A stretch of 64,000 nt of DNA from Bacteroidota bacterium (GTDB lineage Bacteria; Bacteroidota; Bacteroidia; AKYH767-A; OLB10), in NCBI GenBank assembly GCA_016713525.1, contig JADJOZ010000007.1, positions 186,001-250,000 of the forward strand. Direction: 5' to 3'. A program made the position numbers and the translations under genes. Of the stretch, positions 31,318 to 39,922 are shown piece after piece. The notes beneath the pieces are model-generated. The model saw only the letters and a list, made by a program, of their open reading frames with translations, was not told the DNA's origin and did not search any database. Each line of letters starts with the position of its first letter. The first letter of the stretch is position 1.

Positions 31318-32004
31318 TTATAATTTATTTAAAAATTCAGCCAACAACGAAAAGTCTGCCTTTTCGAAAGGGTGCTCCGTGTTTTGTAATACAACAAATC
31401 TGGAAACCGGAATTAAGTCACATACAGTTTGTGCAGCATTTAAATCAACCATCACATCACTATCTCCGACCATCATAACAACAGGGACCTTTATATTTCT
31501 GAAATCATTATCATTCAGATGACTGTTTCCAAGGTCAGTCATGAGTCCGCCGGTATGTATCACCACATCTCTCCATTTATCAGGCCCATGGATACGGCTC
31601 AAACTTTCCGCAAATTTCGGCACCTTTTCTACTATCTTATCGGGATTAAGTTGCCTCACTTCTTTGGCTGCCTTTTCAACGGTCCAGTCAACTTTCGTCC
31701 CTAAAGTTACAATACCACCTATAGAATCTTCTGTTTTTGAAGCCAGAAACAATCCAACATACCCACCCATGCTATATCCGAATACTAATGGCAGAGACAA
31801 ACTATGAAACTGTATGTATTCCAGAACATATGAAGCAAACGATTCGATAGAAAACTGATAATTTCCAAGTGGCTCCTTTCCATGTCCGGGTAATGAAATA
31901 GTATGAACTGAAAACTCATTTTCAAGCAGAGGAATCAGTTCATTAAATTGCGTTCGATCTGCCAGGGCGCCATGTAAAAGTAAAAGATTTTTTTTGGGAT
32001 TCAT
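31318..32004 (-). CDS. Alpha/beta-hydrolase
   Basis: About 228 residues from the ATG at 32004 (MNPKKN); a TTG three codons upstream is less likely. The alpha/beta-hydrolase fold shows LLLHGALADRTQF (oxyanion region), the nucleophile elbow GYSMGG, the acid in MVGDSDVMV and the catalytic His in NTEHPFEKAD, so all three triad residues are present. It is cytoplasmic with no signal peptide. The substrate is unknown; relatives include small-ester hydrolases. It lies 27 bases downstream of the ABC ATPase and 51 upstream of the HTTM gene, so probably in one operon. Confidence 0.87.
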   Translation of the reverse strand: MNPKKNLLLLHGALADRTQFNELIPLLENEFSVHTISLPGHGKEPLGNYQFSIESFASYVLEYIQFHSLSLPLVFGYSMGGYVGLFLASKTEDSIGGIVTLGTKVDWTVEKAAKEVRQLNPDKIVEKVPKFAESLSRIHGPDKWRDVVIHTGGLMTDLGNSHLNDNDFRNIKVPVVMMVGDSDVMVDLNAAQTVCDLIPVSRFVVLQNTEHPFEKADFSLLAEFLNKL

Positions 32005-32031
32005 AAAGAGCAATTATTTTGATTTTCAATA

Positions 32032-32721
32032 TTACAGAATGCCCTCAATTCTTCTTTCAATTCCTGCATCAAGTTCAGCAAAAATAGTTTTATCAATTAA
32101 TGCAGATTCATCAGCATTAAAAATATTAGCAATAACACCGTTTCTAAGATAATGTATGTAAGTACATAATCCCGTTAACGTTTCAAGAATATGAGAAGTG
32201 ATAATAATTGTATGTCCTTTTGAAACTAGTTTCTTTAATACAGAAGTAAGAATTCTGGAAGACTCCAGATCTAACCCGTTAAAAGGTTCATCGAGTAGCA
32301 TAACCGGTCTGCTTAATTTACAAATTCCAATCAGAGCAAGTTTTTTCTTCATACCTGTTGAATAATTATCAATTAATTCATCTCCGGGGACTGAAAATAA
32401 ATCGAGCCATTCTTGAGTGTTGAAAGAAATAGTATCAGGTGCACTAAACAATTGTAAATATTCAGCGCCGGTAATTCCTTTGTAAAAATAAGGCTCCGTT
32501 TCAAGCATCGATATGTTTAACGAAGAAATTTTCATTCCTCTAAAAAGTATCTCACCTGTTTGTGGTTTTTTAATGCCACAAATTGACTGAAGTAAAGTTG
32601 TTTTACCGGAACCATTTAATCCAACAAGGCCATGAATAAGGCCTTCCTTAAGTTCCCAATCCAAATCAATTATGACCTGATGGCTGCCATAACCAATATA
32701 CAAACCATTAATTGAAATCAT
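32032..32721 (-). CDS. ABC transporter ATP-binding protein
   Basis: A 229-residue ATPase subunit of an ABC-2-like system. Walker A is GLNGSGKTT, the signature motif is YSTGMKKKL (STG variant of LSGGQ, usual in this class), Walker B is VMLLDEPFNGLD, and the H-loop His is in IIITSHILE. The start overlaps the end of the upstream permease gene by 14 bases, indicating translational coupling and that the two form one transporter. Whether it exports or extrudes, and what, cannot be told. Confidence 0.93.
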   Translation of the reverse strand: MISINGLYIGYGSHQVIIDLDWELKEGLIHGLVGLNGSGKTTLLQSICGIKKPQTGEILFRGMKISSLNISMLETEPYFYKGITGAEYLQLFSAPDTISFNTQEWLDLFSVPGDELIDNYSTGMKKKLALIGICKLSRPVMLLDEPFNGLDLESSRILTSVLKKLVSKGHTIIITSHILETLTGLCTYIHYLRNGVIANIFNADESALIDKTIFAELDAGIERRIEGIL

Positions 32722-33649
32722 TGAGTAAAGTTCTTAAGTTATGAGTTGCTTTCCGGTAATTCCGGATAAAGTTAACAATTGGAATGGGCAATAAGAAAGG
32801 AATAAACAGGCCAATCATGCCAATTGAATTGAGAACAGATTGGGATTTATTGGTTTGACCATGTTGCCATACAGCATATTTTGACGTAACAAATGCAGCA
32901 ATATTAATTACACAAAATAACATAAAACTTAGTCCAAGCCACCATTTATCGGGAAAGAAAATAAAATTTGCAACCAGTACAGGAAGAATGCATATCAAAA
33001 AAGTCATTGCATGAATTCCAGCTTTGTTCACTATAAAATTACGTGGAGATTGCATAAACGAAAGAATCATTTCTCTGGACTCTCCCTGTTCATAGAATGA
33101 AATACTTAAAGCCAGAATGATCCAGCAAATAACCAGTGAAGCAAAGGGTAATGGAGCTAAAAGAACACCACATAAAAGCAGAAATGGAATAAACCAACCG
33201 GTAGATCTGACACCTGATTTCCATTCATAATTAGATGCCGGGATCATTCTTGCAATCCAACCAGATTTAGCATTGCTAATGAAATTGACATTAATTAAGG
33301 ATATTAAAGCAACTGCCGGAATCAATAAGAACATGGTAAAAGTATTGGACTTAAGGAATGAAAGTATCACGAAAATAAAAGCTATAAAACCATATTCTGA
33401 AATATAAACGAAAAAAGGCTGAATAGCTACCAGCCTTATAAATCTGTGATCCTTCCTGTTTAAATGTATGCTTAGAATTAATGCAACAATAAACAACATT
33501 GAGCCATATCTTGGCTCAGTCTTTTGCTGTACCTGATAAAATATCCAAAGTGTCGCAACGATTCCTGAAATAAGTATTAAAGCATAAAAAAGACCCAGTG
33601 ATTTGAGTTCTCTCAAAAACTGGGCCCATCTTATTTTTAAAAATGACAT
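32708..33649 (-). CDS. Predicted ABC transporter permease
   Basis: About 313 residues from the ATG at 33649 (MSFLKIRW); the longer frame starts with TTG inside the preceding gene. At least eight hydrophobic helices can be seen (LFYALILISGIVATLWI, MLFIVALILSIHL, FIAFIFVILSFL, LASLVICWIILAL-like, FLICILPVLVANFIFF, IGLFIPFLLPIPIV). There is no recognisable permease family motif, but the overlap with the ATPase gene makes it that protein's membrane partner. It starts 10 bases after the DUF1015 gene. Confidence 0.8.
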   Translation of the reverse strand: MSFLKIRWAQFLRELKSLGLFYALILISGIVATLWIFYQVQQKTEPRYGSMLFIVALILSIHLNRKDHRFIRLVAIQPFFVYISEYGFIAFIFVILSFLKSNTFTMFLLIPAVALISLINVNFISNAKSGWIARMIPASNYEWKSGVRSTGWFIPFLLLCGVLLAPLPFASLVICWIILALSISFYEQGESREMILSFMQSPRNFIVNKAGIHAMTFLICILPVLVANFIFFPDKWWLGLSFMLFCVINIAAFVTSKYAVWQHGQTNKSQSVLNSIGMIGLFIPFLLPIPIVNFIRNYRKATHNLRTLLNDFN

Positions 33650-33659
33650 TTGAATTACA

Positions 33660-34904
33660 TTATTCAATACTATGAACTACCAGTCCGCTTCTCAATTTGG
33701 GCTCAAACCAGGTTGTTTTGGGAGGCATAATATTACCGGTATCAGCAATATCAATCAATTGCTTCATAGTAACAGGATATAAGGCAAAGGCAACTTTCAT
33801 TTCGCCGGAATTAACTCTTTTTTCCAATTCCCCTAAACCACGAAGGCCACCAACAAACTCAATCCGTTTGTCGGTTCTCAAATCATGAATGTTTAGTAAA
33901 GGACCAAGAATTTTATCTGAAAGAATGGTCACATCCAAAACACCAATTGGATCCTGATCGTTATATGTTCCGCTTTTAGCTTTTAAAGAATACCATTTAC
34001 CCTCCAGATACATTCCAAAAGTGTGCAATTGATTGGGTTTAAATATTGCCGAACCTTTTTCTGCGACATCAAAATTCTGTTTCAGTTTTTCAATAAATTC
34101 AGCTGAGGATTGACCATTCAAATCTTTTACCACACGATTATAATCCATTATAGCCAACTGATCATCCGGAAAATGTACAGCCAGGAAAAAATTATATTCT
34201 TCATTTCCTTTGTGATTAGGATTCCCCTCCATTCGCTCTTTTCCAACCAGGGCAGCAGCAGCGGTACGATGGTGACCATCGGCAACATAAGTTGCTTTGA
34301 TGTTGGCAAAATGACCAATTATAGCCTGAATAGTTGCATCATCCTTCACCACCCAAAATGTATGACCAATGCCATCATCAGCTACAAAATCATACTCAGG
34401 TTTACCCTGAATGATACGGTTTACTATTTCATCGAGTGCAACAACTTTGGGATAAGCAAAAAAAACCGGTTCATAATTCATGCCGCTTACTCGTACATGC
34501 TTTTTTCTATCTTCTTCTTTATCGGGACGAGTTAATTCATGCTTTTTAATAACATCATTTACATAATCAGAAACTGCGGCACAACCCACAATACCATTTT
34601 GCCTTCTGCCATGCATGGTTTGCTGATATATATACAAGCATTCTTTATCATCATGAAAGAAAACGCCTTCGTTTATTAACTTGTTGAAATTGTCTTTGCC
34701 TTTTAAATAGATTTCAGGTGCATAATGATCAAAATCATCCGGAAAATCAATTTCCGGTTTAATCACATGATAAAATGAATGCGGATTGTCCTTACATTCT
34801 TCACGTGCTTCAATTTCATTGAGTACATCATACGGTTTGGAGGCCACCTTGGCAACTTCTGAAGCTACCGGGCGAATTCCCTTAAATGCTTTTAATATGG
34901 CCAT
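33660..34904 (-). CDS. DUF1015-family protein
   Basis: A 414-residue protein of the DUF1015 family. Diagnostic segments are the N-terminal FKGIRPV and SKPYDV, the GIVGCAAVSDY region, KKHELTRPDKEEDR, YVADGHHRTAAAA and the C-terminal PPKTTWFEPKLRSG. The biochemical role is not established, though ADGHHR looks like a ParB/nuclease-type motif. In Bacteroidota this gene is often found near serA and serC, as here, which hints at a link to serine metabolism. A TAATTTTG -7 motif lies 22 bases upstream, and the gene heads the minus-strand operon that continues through the ABC genes. Confidence 0.9.
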   Translation of the reverse strand: MAILKAFKGIRPVASEVAKVASKPYDVLNEIEAREECKDNPHSFYHVIKPEIDFPDDFDHYAPEIYLKGKDNFNKLINEGVFFHDDKECLYIYQQTMHGRRQNGIVGCAAVSDYVNDVIKKHELTRPDKEEDRKKHVRVSGMNYEPVFFAYPKVVALDEIVNRIIQGKPEYDFVADDGIGHTFWVVKDDATIQAIIGHFANIKATYVADGHHRTAAAALVGKERMEGNPNHKGNEEYNFFLAVHFPDDQLAIMDYNRVVKDLNGQSSAEFIEKLKQNFDVAEKGSAIFKPNQLHTFGMYLEGKWYSLKAKSGTYNDQDPIGVLDVTILSDKILGPLLNIHDLRTDKRIEFVGGLRGLGELEKRVNSGEMKVAFALYPVTMKQLIDIADTGNIMPPKTTWFEPKLRSGLVVHSIE

Positions 34905-34926
34905 AAATCTGTTTTTTTCAGGATCG

Positions 34927-34934
34927 CAAAATTA
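34927..34934 (-). promoter_or_regulatory. Candidate -7 element for the DUF1015 operon
   Basis: The minus strand reads TAATTTTG (plus CAAAATTA), 22 bases upstream of the ATG at 34904. Confidence 0.5.
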
Positions 34935-35302
34935 GGTTATATACCTTATAATATTGCTATAAGTAATAAAAATACATGTTGTGATCCTTAATGAACACAA
35001 GAAAGCCAACCAGTTCCTATATTTACAGAATCTCTCATACGGCTGTAATTCAATGATTTACGAGAACAATCTTTAAATAATCCCTCACAGAATGTGTCCC
35101 ATGGAATATTTATATTTCTGCATTCTGTGAAGGCACCTGTTCTTTTGCAGGAAAATCATCAATCGGATTGATAGTGGAGTACGATGATTCCGTTCAAATA
35201 GCTCTTTCAAATATAAAAGTAGGATTTTATCAATAAGCGGTAACTGAAAATGATAAAGTAAATTTTGTGAAAATTGAAAAGAACTAAATCGAATTACGGT
35301 TT
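34935..35302. other. Intergenic region between serA and the DUF1015 gene
   Basis: No intact gene. It separates the serC-serA pair from the DUF1015 operon on the same strand. The only coding-like signal is a short plus-strand frame with one internal stop (35081-35287), listed separately as a possible remnant. Confidence 0.45.
35081..35287 (+). pseudogene. Possible gene remnant (very tentative)
   Basis: A plus-strand frame without a start codon reads like protein for about 50 codons (CEGTCSFAGKSS, IGLIVEYDDSVQIALSN), meets a TAA, and continues in the same frame for 16 more codons (AVTENDKVNFVKIEKN) to a second TAA. Its composition resembles a fragment of an exported beta-domain. It may equally be chance; no family is recognised. 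Confidence 0.2.
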
Positions 35303-35337
35303 AAATAAGAAAGGGGAAAATTCCCCCTTTCTTATTT
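35303..35337 (-). terminator. Terminator hairpin at the end of serA
   Basis: A long inverted repeat, AAATAAGAAAGGGGAA against TTCCCC(C)TTTCTTATTT (35303-35318 with 35321-35337), overlapping the serA stop codon. The stem is AT-rich at its base. Confidence 0.75.
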
Positions 35338-36303
35338 ATTATTAAACAATTGAATAACTTTTTCGGCCAGTTCAATACCAATTCTTTCCTGAGCTTCTTT
35401 TGTAGATCCACCTATATGAGGTGATAATGATACATTTGGGTGCTCCCGAAGTTCTTTTCTGATCATTGGTTCTCCTTCAAAAACATCCAATGCAGCATAT
35501 CTGATTTTACCGGAATTCAAACCGTCTAAAAGATCACTCTCTGCTACTACTCCACCCCGGGCTGTATTCACAATACCAACTCCTTGTTTCATCAAAGCAA
35601 TTTGTTTTGCTGCTATTACCGGAACAGCACCTTTTGGAAAAGGAACATGCAAAGTGATAAAATCACTATGGCTTAGCAATTCCTCAAAAGGAACGCACTT
35701 CATTGTTACCATCAGGGATGCATTGCTGTGAGTTTGAAAAAAATCAATTTCAATTTTAACATCTGCAGCATTCAGCTTGAATGGCATAACTTTCATTCCG
35801 AGTCCAAGTGCCATTCTTGCTACGGTTTGTCCGATTTTCCCAAACCCAATAATCCCAAGAGTTTTTCCTTTTAATTCGATACCGGATGAATACTGCTTTT
35901 TCAGCGAATCGAAAATTTCTTTTGAATCACAAACAGGCATTTTTCTGTTGGCATCATGCAAGAACCGTGTCATTGTAAATAAATGGGCAAATACCAATTC
36001 TGCAACCGATTGAGATGATGCATCGGGTGTATTTACTACATGCAAACCCTTTTCGCGTGCATATGCAACATCGATATTATCCATGCCAACACCTGCTCTA
36101 CCAATCAATTTTAAATTCGGGCATGCATCAATATGCTCTTTCCGAACCTGAGTTGCGCTTCTTACTAAAATTCCATCGAAATTCAGAAGTGCGGATGCCA
36201 ACTGATCCTGTGGCACTTTATCAGTAACGATTTCAAAGTCTGCATCAGAAAATAATTTCTTTCCGGCAGCATCGATCCCGTCATTAGCTAAAATTCTGAT
36301 CAT
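35332..36303 (-). CDS. serA: D-3-phosphoglycerate dehydrogenase (short, no ACT domain)
   Basis: A 323-residue D-2-hydroxyacid dehydrogenase oxidising 3-phosphoglycerate to 3-phosphohydroxypyruvate, the first step of serine synthesis. The N-terminal substrate domain has GRAGVGMDNID and NTPDASSQSVAE. The NAD-binding Rossmann motif is GIIGFGKIGQ. NTARGGVV carries the substrate-binding Arg and LSPHIGGSTKEAQ the catalytic His. It ends directly after the catalytic domain with no ACT domain, so it is not expected to have the ACT-based serine feedback of longer enzymes. It starts 10 bases after serC on the same strand, which supports this role over other hydroxyacid dehydrogenases. Confidence 0.93.
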   Translation of the reverse strand: MIRILANDGIDAAGKKLFSDADFEIVTDKVPQDQLASALLNFDGILVRSATQVRKEHIDACPNLKLIGRAGVGMDNIDVAYAREKGLHVVNTPDASSQSVAELVFAHLFTMTRFLHDANRKMPVCDSKEIFDSLKKQYSSGIELKGKTLGIIGFGKIGQTVARMALGLGMKVMPFKLNAADVKIEIDFFQTHSNASLMVTMKCVPFEELLSHSDFITLHVPFPKGAVPVIAAKQIALMKQGVGIVNTARGGVVAESDLLDGLNSGKIRYAALDVFEGEPMIRKELREHPNVSLSPHIGGSTKEAQERIGIELAEKVIQLFNNK

Positions 36304-36313
36304 AAAATTTATT

Positions 36314-37383
36314 TTAAGCGGTTTTCATTGCAAACTCCCTCATAACTTTAGTCATCACCTCTACACTTTCAATAGGAAGAGCATTGTAAAGTGATGCTCG
36401 GAAACCACCTACAGAACGATGGCCTTTAATTCCAATGATTCCGGCATCTTTCACAGCTTTCGAAAATTCTTCTTCAAGTTCAGGTTTAGTCATCAGAAAA
36501 CAAACATTCATTTCTGAACGGTCTTCAACTGCAGTGGTTCCAGTAAACAAAGGATTACTATCAATTTCAGCATAGAGCATTGCAGCTTTTTCTGATTTAT
36601 TTTTGTTATTGCTGGCACCCCACCTATTGATTGCAACCACTCCAGAGTTGCCATACAAACATAAATTGGAAATACCGGCGGCGTATTATACAAAGAATCA
36701 CCTTCAATGTGCGTCTGATAATTTAACATAGTAGGAATGGTTCTGTTGACCTTTCCGCAAATATCATTCTTTATAATCACCAGTGTAACACCTGCAGGTC
36801 CCATATTTTTCTGAGCTCCTGCATAGATAAGATCAAACTTGGAAACATCAACTGGCTTACTGAAAATATCACTCGACATATCACAGACCACCGGAATTGG
36901 TGAATCAGGGTAAGACTTCATTTGTGTTCCGTAAATGGTATTGTTGGATGTTACGTGTAAATAAGCAGCATCTGCAGGAATACTAAAGTTTTTAGGGATA
37001 TATGAAAAATTCTTGTCTTTGGAAGTTGCCAATACTTCTGTATTACCAACCATCTTAGCCTCTTTAATTGCTTTATTTGCCCATACTCCGGATTCAATAT
37101 ATGCTGCTTTTCCATCTACAGGTAAAAGATTATAAGGCACCATTGCAAATTGGGTACTTGCCCCACCTTGTAAAAACAGGATAGAATAATTTTCAGGTAC
37201 ACCTAGCAATTCTCTCACCAGCGATTTTGCCTTTTGAAGAATCGCATCAAAATCCTTACTTCGATGAGAAATTTCAAGTAGTGAAAGCCCGGTTCCATTA
37301 AGATCCAGAACTGCCTGAGCGGATTTACGGAGTGCTTCTTCAGGGAGAATGCCCGGACCTGCACCAAAATTATGTTTTTTCAT
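36314..37383 (-). CDS. serC: Phosphoserine aminotransferase (one frame break)
   Basis: A PLP enzyme converting 3-phosphohydroxypyruvate and glutamate to phosphoserine. It starts MKKHNFGAGPGILPEEAL. Family motifs are SHRSKDF, FLQGGASTQF, the PLP Lys in YAGAQKNMGPAG, and the C-terminal SEMNVCF and GHRSVGGFRASLYNALP. The frame breaks at 36587-36591, where the coding strand has A5 and six A are needed to read NQKKAAMLYAEID. The corrected protein is 356 residues, the normal length. As a biosynthetic gene in an intact serC-serA operon, a sequencing error is far more likely than real loss. Confidence 0.92.
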
Positions 37384-37465
37384 ATAGTTCCATTTTGATA
37401 ATGCAAATTAACACTTTTATAAACTAAGGTGTATCAATCAGGTTAAAATTCCTCTTGACCACTGA

Positions 37466-38311
37466 TTAATTCCTCATATCGAGATTGGATTTATAATACC
37501 AGAGTCCCTTTTTATAGCGGTACCCATCATAGGTGAAATCGGGTCCATAATAGCGAAACTGCCCTTTAGCAGATGGACTTGCAGGCGATAAATGGTCAAA
37601 AACGAACATTTTCTTCTTTTTTTCATATCGTAACAACATCACTGCTTCAGCAGTAAATTCAAAAACTTCTCTCCATTTTTTCTTACTCTTTTCATCTATA
37701 AAAACAGGAGCACCAAAAGCAACATTGTCGTACCTGTCAAAGGTCAATACCTCCAGAACTTTCCTGGTGGTATATCTGTCATGACCAATCCATCCCAGCA
37801 GGTAATAATGGTATCACCATTTTACTTTCTTTTCAATCAAATCATAATAAACATCACCCATCCAGGAATCGGAATTTAATTCCTTCATTTCTATGGTATC
37901 ATTGTCACATTTTTTCTCTATCAGTCCGATCAACCTCATTTCAGTTTTCGCAGGATTAAACCTCTGTATCAGGCCAAAATACCGGTACGTTCCATCATCA
38001 CGTGACTGATGAAACCAGGTATAAATTCTGGTCCGGTTGTCGGAGGTACGTAATTTAGAAAGAGCTTTGATACTGTCGAATGGATATGAAAATGAAGCAG
38101 GTTTCTTAAGCAGATCAAGCATACGCTCATTAAACTCAGCAACAGCAGCTCTTCTGACAATATCGGTTGAACCTCTGATGATTGAATCTGAAAGTACCTT
38201 CAGTATTTTTTCAGTAGCCAGTAGCTCTTCATTTACGGGTGTAACCGGTTGTGCATGCACATCGGAAAGCAGACAAAATCCAACAAGGATAAGTAAAATG
38301 AATTTGCGCAT
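37466..38311 (-). CDS. Exported protein of unknown function (in-frame stop)
   Basis: About 281 codons. A signal peptide (1-20, ending VHAQ) is followed by a region that looks like a conserved Bacteroidota periplasmic protein (RTSDNRTRIYTWFHQSRDD, IYYLLGWIG-like, VLTFDRYDN, KGQFRYYGPDF, LWYYKSNLDMRN). There is no sorting domain. An in-frame TGA at 37814-37816 interrupts it after KKVKW. Removing one A from the run encoded at 37820-37823 and adding one T at about 37807 gives KKVNGDTIYYLLGWIG with no stop, which reads more like the rest of the protein. A single substitution is the alternative. It lies 82 bases upstream of serC on the same strand. Confidence 0.7.
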
Positions 38312-38404
38312 GAATTGAATTTATCTTTATAACGATGGAGAAGGCAAATTTAATATTTGGAATTCATTCCAAAGGCAATTCTCAACATATTGATGCATAG
38401 CATT

Positions 38405-38442
38405 AAAAAAAAATCCGCCAGGCTTTAAACGAGGCGGATTTT
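38405..38442 (-). terminator. Terminator of the ferredoxin gene
   Basis: The inverted repeat AAATCCGCC / GGCGGATTT (38411-38419 with 38433-38441) is followed on the minus strand by a run of T, 22 bases after the stop. Confidence 0.85.
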
Positions 38443-38464
38443 ATATGTTTAATATGAGAAGCGA

Positions 38465-38809
38465 TTAGTGCATTTTGCCTTTTTTAGCGAGCAATTCGTC
38501 TTTGCTTTCGCGGAAATTTTCATCATCCACACAGCAATCTACCGGGCAAACAGCAGCACATTGAGGCTCATCGTGAAAACCTACACATTCAGTGCATTTG
38601 TCAGAAACAATATAATAAGCATCCATAGAAACAGGTGCTTGTGGTGCATCGGCATCAACCTGTGAACCATCTAATTTGGTAAACATGCCTTTTACACTGG
38701 TACCATCGGAAAATCTCCACTCAGCACCACCTTCATAAATTGCGTTATTTGGACATTCGGGCTCGCAGGCACCGCAATTGATGCACTCATCAGTAATCTT
38801 GATTGCCAT
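38465..38809 (-). CDS. 2[4Fe-4S] ferredoxin
   Basis: A 114-residue ferredoxin from the ATG at 38809 (MAIKITDE). The open frame extends 55 codons further, but that part overlaps the promoter and the divergent gene. Cluster I ligands are in CINCGACEPECP. Cluster II has the long-spaced CTEC-x8-C-AAVCP pattern of Allochromatium-type ferredoxins, with an additional Cys after it (VDCC). It is cytoplasmic and carries low-potential electrons. It has its own promoter and terminator and is divergent from an acyl-CoA reductase gene. Confidence 0.93.
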   Translation of the reverse strand: MAIKITDECINCGACEPECPNNAIYEGGAEWRFSDGTSVKGMFTKLDGSQVDADAPQAPVSMDAYYIVSDKCTECVGFHDEPQCAAVCPVDCCVDDENFRESKDELLAKKGKMH

Positions 38810-38839
38810 ATATCTTGCTTTTAGTTTTAATTTTGAACA

Positions 38840-38847
38840 CAAATATA
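38840..38847 (-). promoter_or_regulatory. Candidate -7 element for the ferredoxin gene
   Basis: The minus strand reads TATATTTG, 30 bases upstream of the ATG at 38809. It supports the shorter start. Confidence 0.55.
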
Positions 38848-38889
38848 AAGAGATTTGTTTCGTTTTCGAATGTTTAAATAAAAATTTGA

Positions 38890-39918
38890 ATGAAAAGAAG
38901 TGATAAAGTAGAAATCTGGGCGCAAACTGGAGAAGTTTTGAGACAAATTGTAAATGGCGAAAAATCAGGCACATGGAACCAAAAGCTAGAAGATGTGGCC
39001 ATCAGAGCTGCTATTCAAAATCCCTGGTTTACGCGTCCTCAACTTCAAATTTCTTTTGAAGGAATCACTAAAATGCTTGAATATGAGTCGCTTAAAAACT
39101 GGACTAACTCCTATCCTGAAATTTCTGAAAAATCATTCCGTGTTGGTGTGATTATGGCCGGAAATATTCCAATGGCAGGTTTTCATGACCTTTTGGCGGT
39201 TAATATGTCGGGAAATCATCTTGTTGCAAAAATGAGTGTTGACGACAAACTGCTAATTCCATTTATTCTGGAAATTCTATTTTCAATAGCTCCCGAATTA
39301 AAAAATGAGTTTGAAACGGTTGATCGTTTAAATGATATTGAAGCAATTATTGCCACCGGAAGTAATAATACAGGAAGGTATTTCGAACACTATTTTGGAA
39401 AATATCCGCATATTTTCAGGAAAAACAGAAATTCTGCAGCAATTTTGACCGGTAATGAAAATGAATTCGACCTTATTTTATTAGGTAAAGACATTTTCAC
39501 TTATTTTGGTTTAGGTTGCAGAAATGTTTCCAAAATATTTATTCCGAAAGGATATGTCCTTGATGAGTTTTTTCTTAGTCAGCAAATTTACAGTGAAGTT
39601 ATGCAGCACAATAAATATATGAATAACTTCGATTATCACCAGGCTTTGTACTTGTTAAACAGACAACCATTCCTGACAAATAATTTTTTAATTCTTACAG
39701 AAAATGAATCGCTTGCATCCCCTGTTTCAGTTGTACATTATGAATATTATGATGACACCAAGAAACTGGATGTTAGAATTAAATCGTTAGAGCAGGAATT
39801 ACAATGTGTTGTAAGTAAGCAAGGCAAAATATCTTTTGGACAGGCACAATTTCCTGCAGTAACAGATTATGCAGACAACATAGATACAATGGCATTTCTA
39901 ACTACCCTGAAAAATTAA
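38890..39918 (+). CDS. LuxC-like acyl-CoA reductase
   Basis: A 342-residue protein of the acyl-CoA reductase (LuxC) family, which reduces acyl thioesters to aldehydes with NADPH. It shows the nucleotide-binding-like segment VGVIMAGNIPMAGFHDLL, IIATGSNNTGRYFEHYF and the likely catalytic Cys in YFGLGCRNVSKIFIP. Canonical LuxC is about 480 residues; this shorter Bacteroidota type is typical of the phylum. It is divergent from the ferredoxin with 80 bases between start codons, and convergent with the lipoprotein gene 4 bases downstream. The physiological substrate is unknown. Confidence 0.85.
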   Translation: MKRSDKVEIWAQTGEVLRQIVNGEKSGTWNQKLEDVAIRAAIQNPWFTRPQLQISFEGITKMLEYESLKNWTNSYPEISEKSFRVGVIMAGNIPMAGFHDLLAVNMSGNHLVAKMSVDDKLLIPFILEILFSIAPELKNEFETVDRLNDIEAIIATGSNNTGRYFEHYFGKYPHIFRKNRNSAAILTGNENEFDLILLGKDIFTYFGLGCRNVSKIFIPKGYVLDEFFLSQQIYSEVMQHNKYMNNFDYHQALYLLNRQPFLTNNFLILTENESLASPVSVVHYEYYDDTKKLDVRIKSLEQELQCVVSKQGKISFGQAQFPAVTDYADNIDTMAFLTTLKN

Positions 39919-39922
39919 CAAA

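Noticed and set aside
25867..37816. Recoding of TGA as a sense codon
   Set aside because: Only two in-frame TGAs are seen, and TGA is the natural stop of another gene (15110-15112). There is no selenoprotein context; errors or mutation explain both better.
38810..38974. N-terminal extension of the ferredoxin
   Set aside because: The 55 extra codons overlap a promoter motif and the divergent acyl-CoA reductase gene, and ferredoxins of this type begin at MAIKIT.
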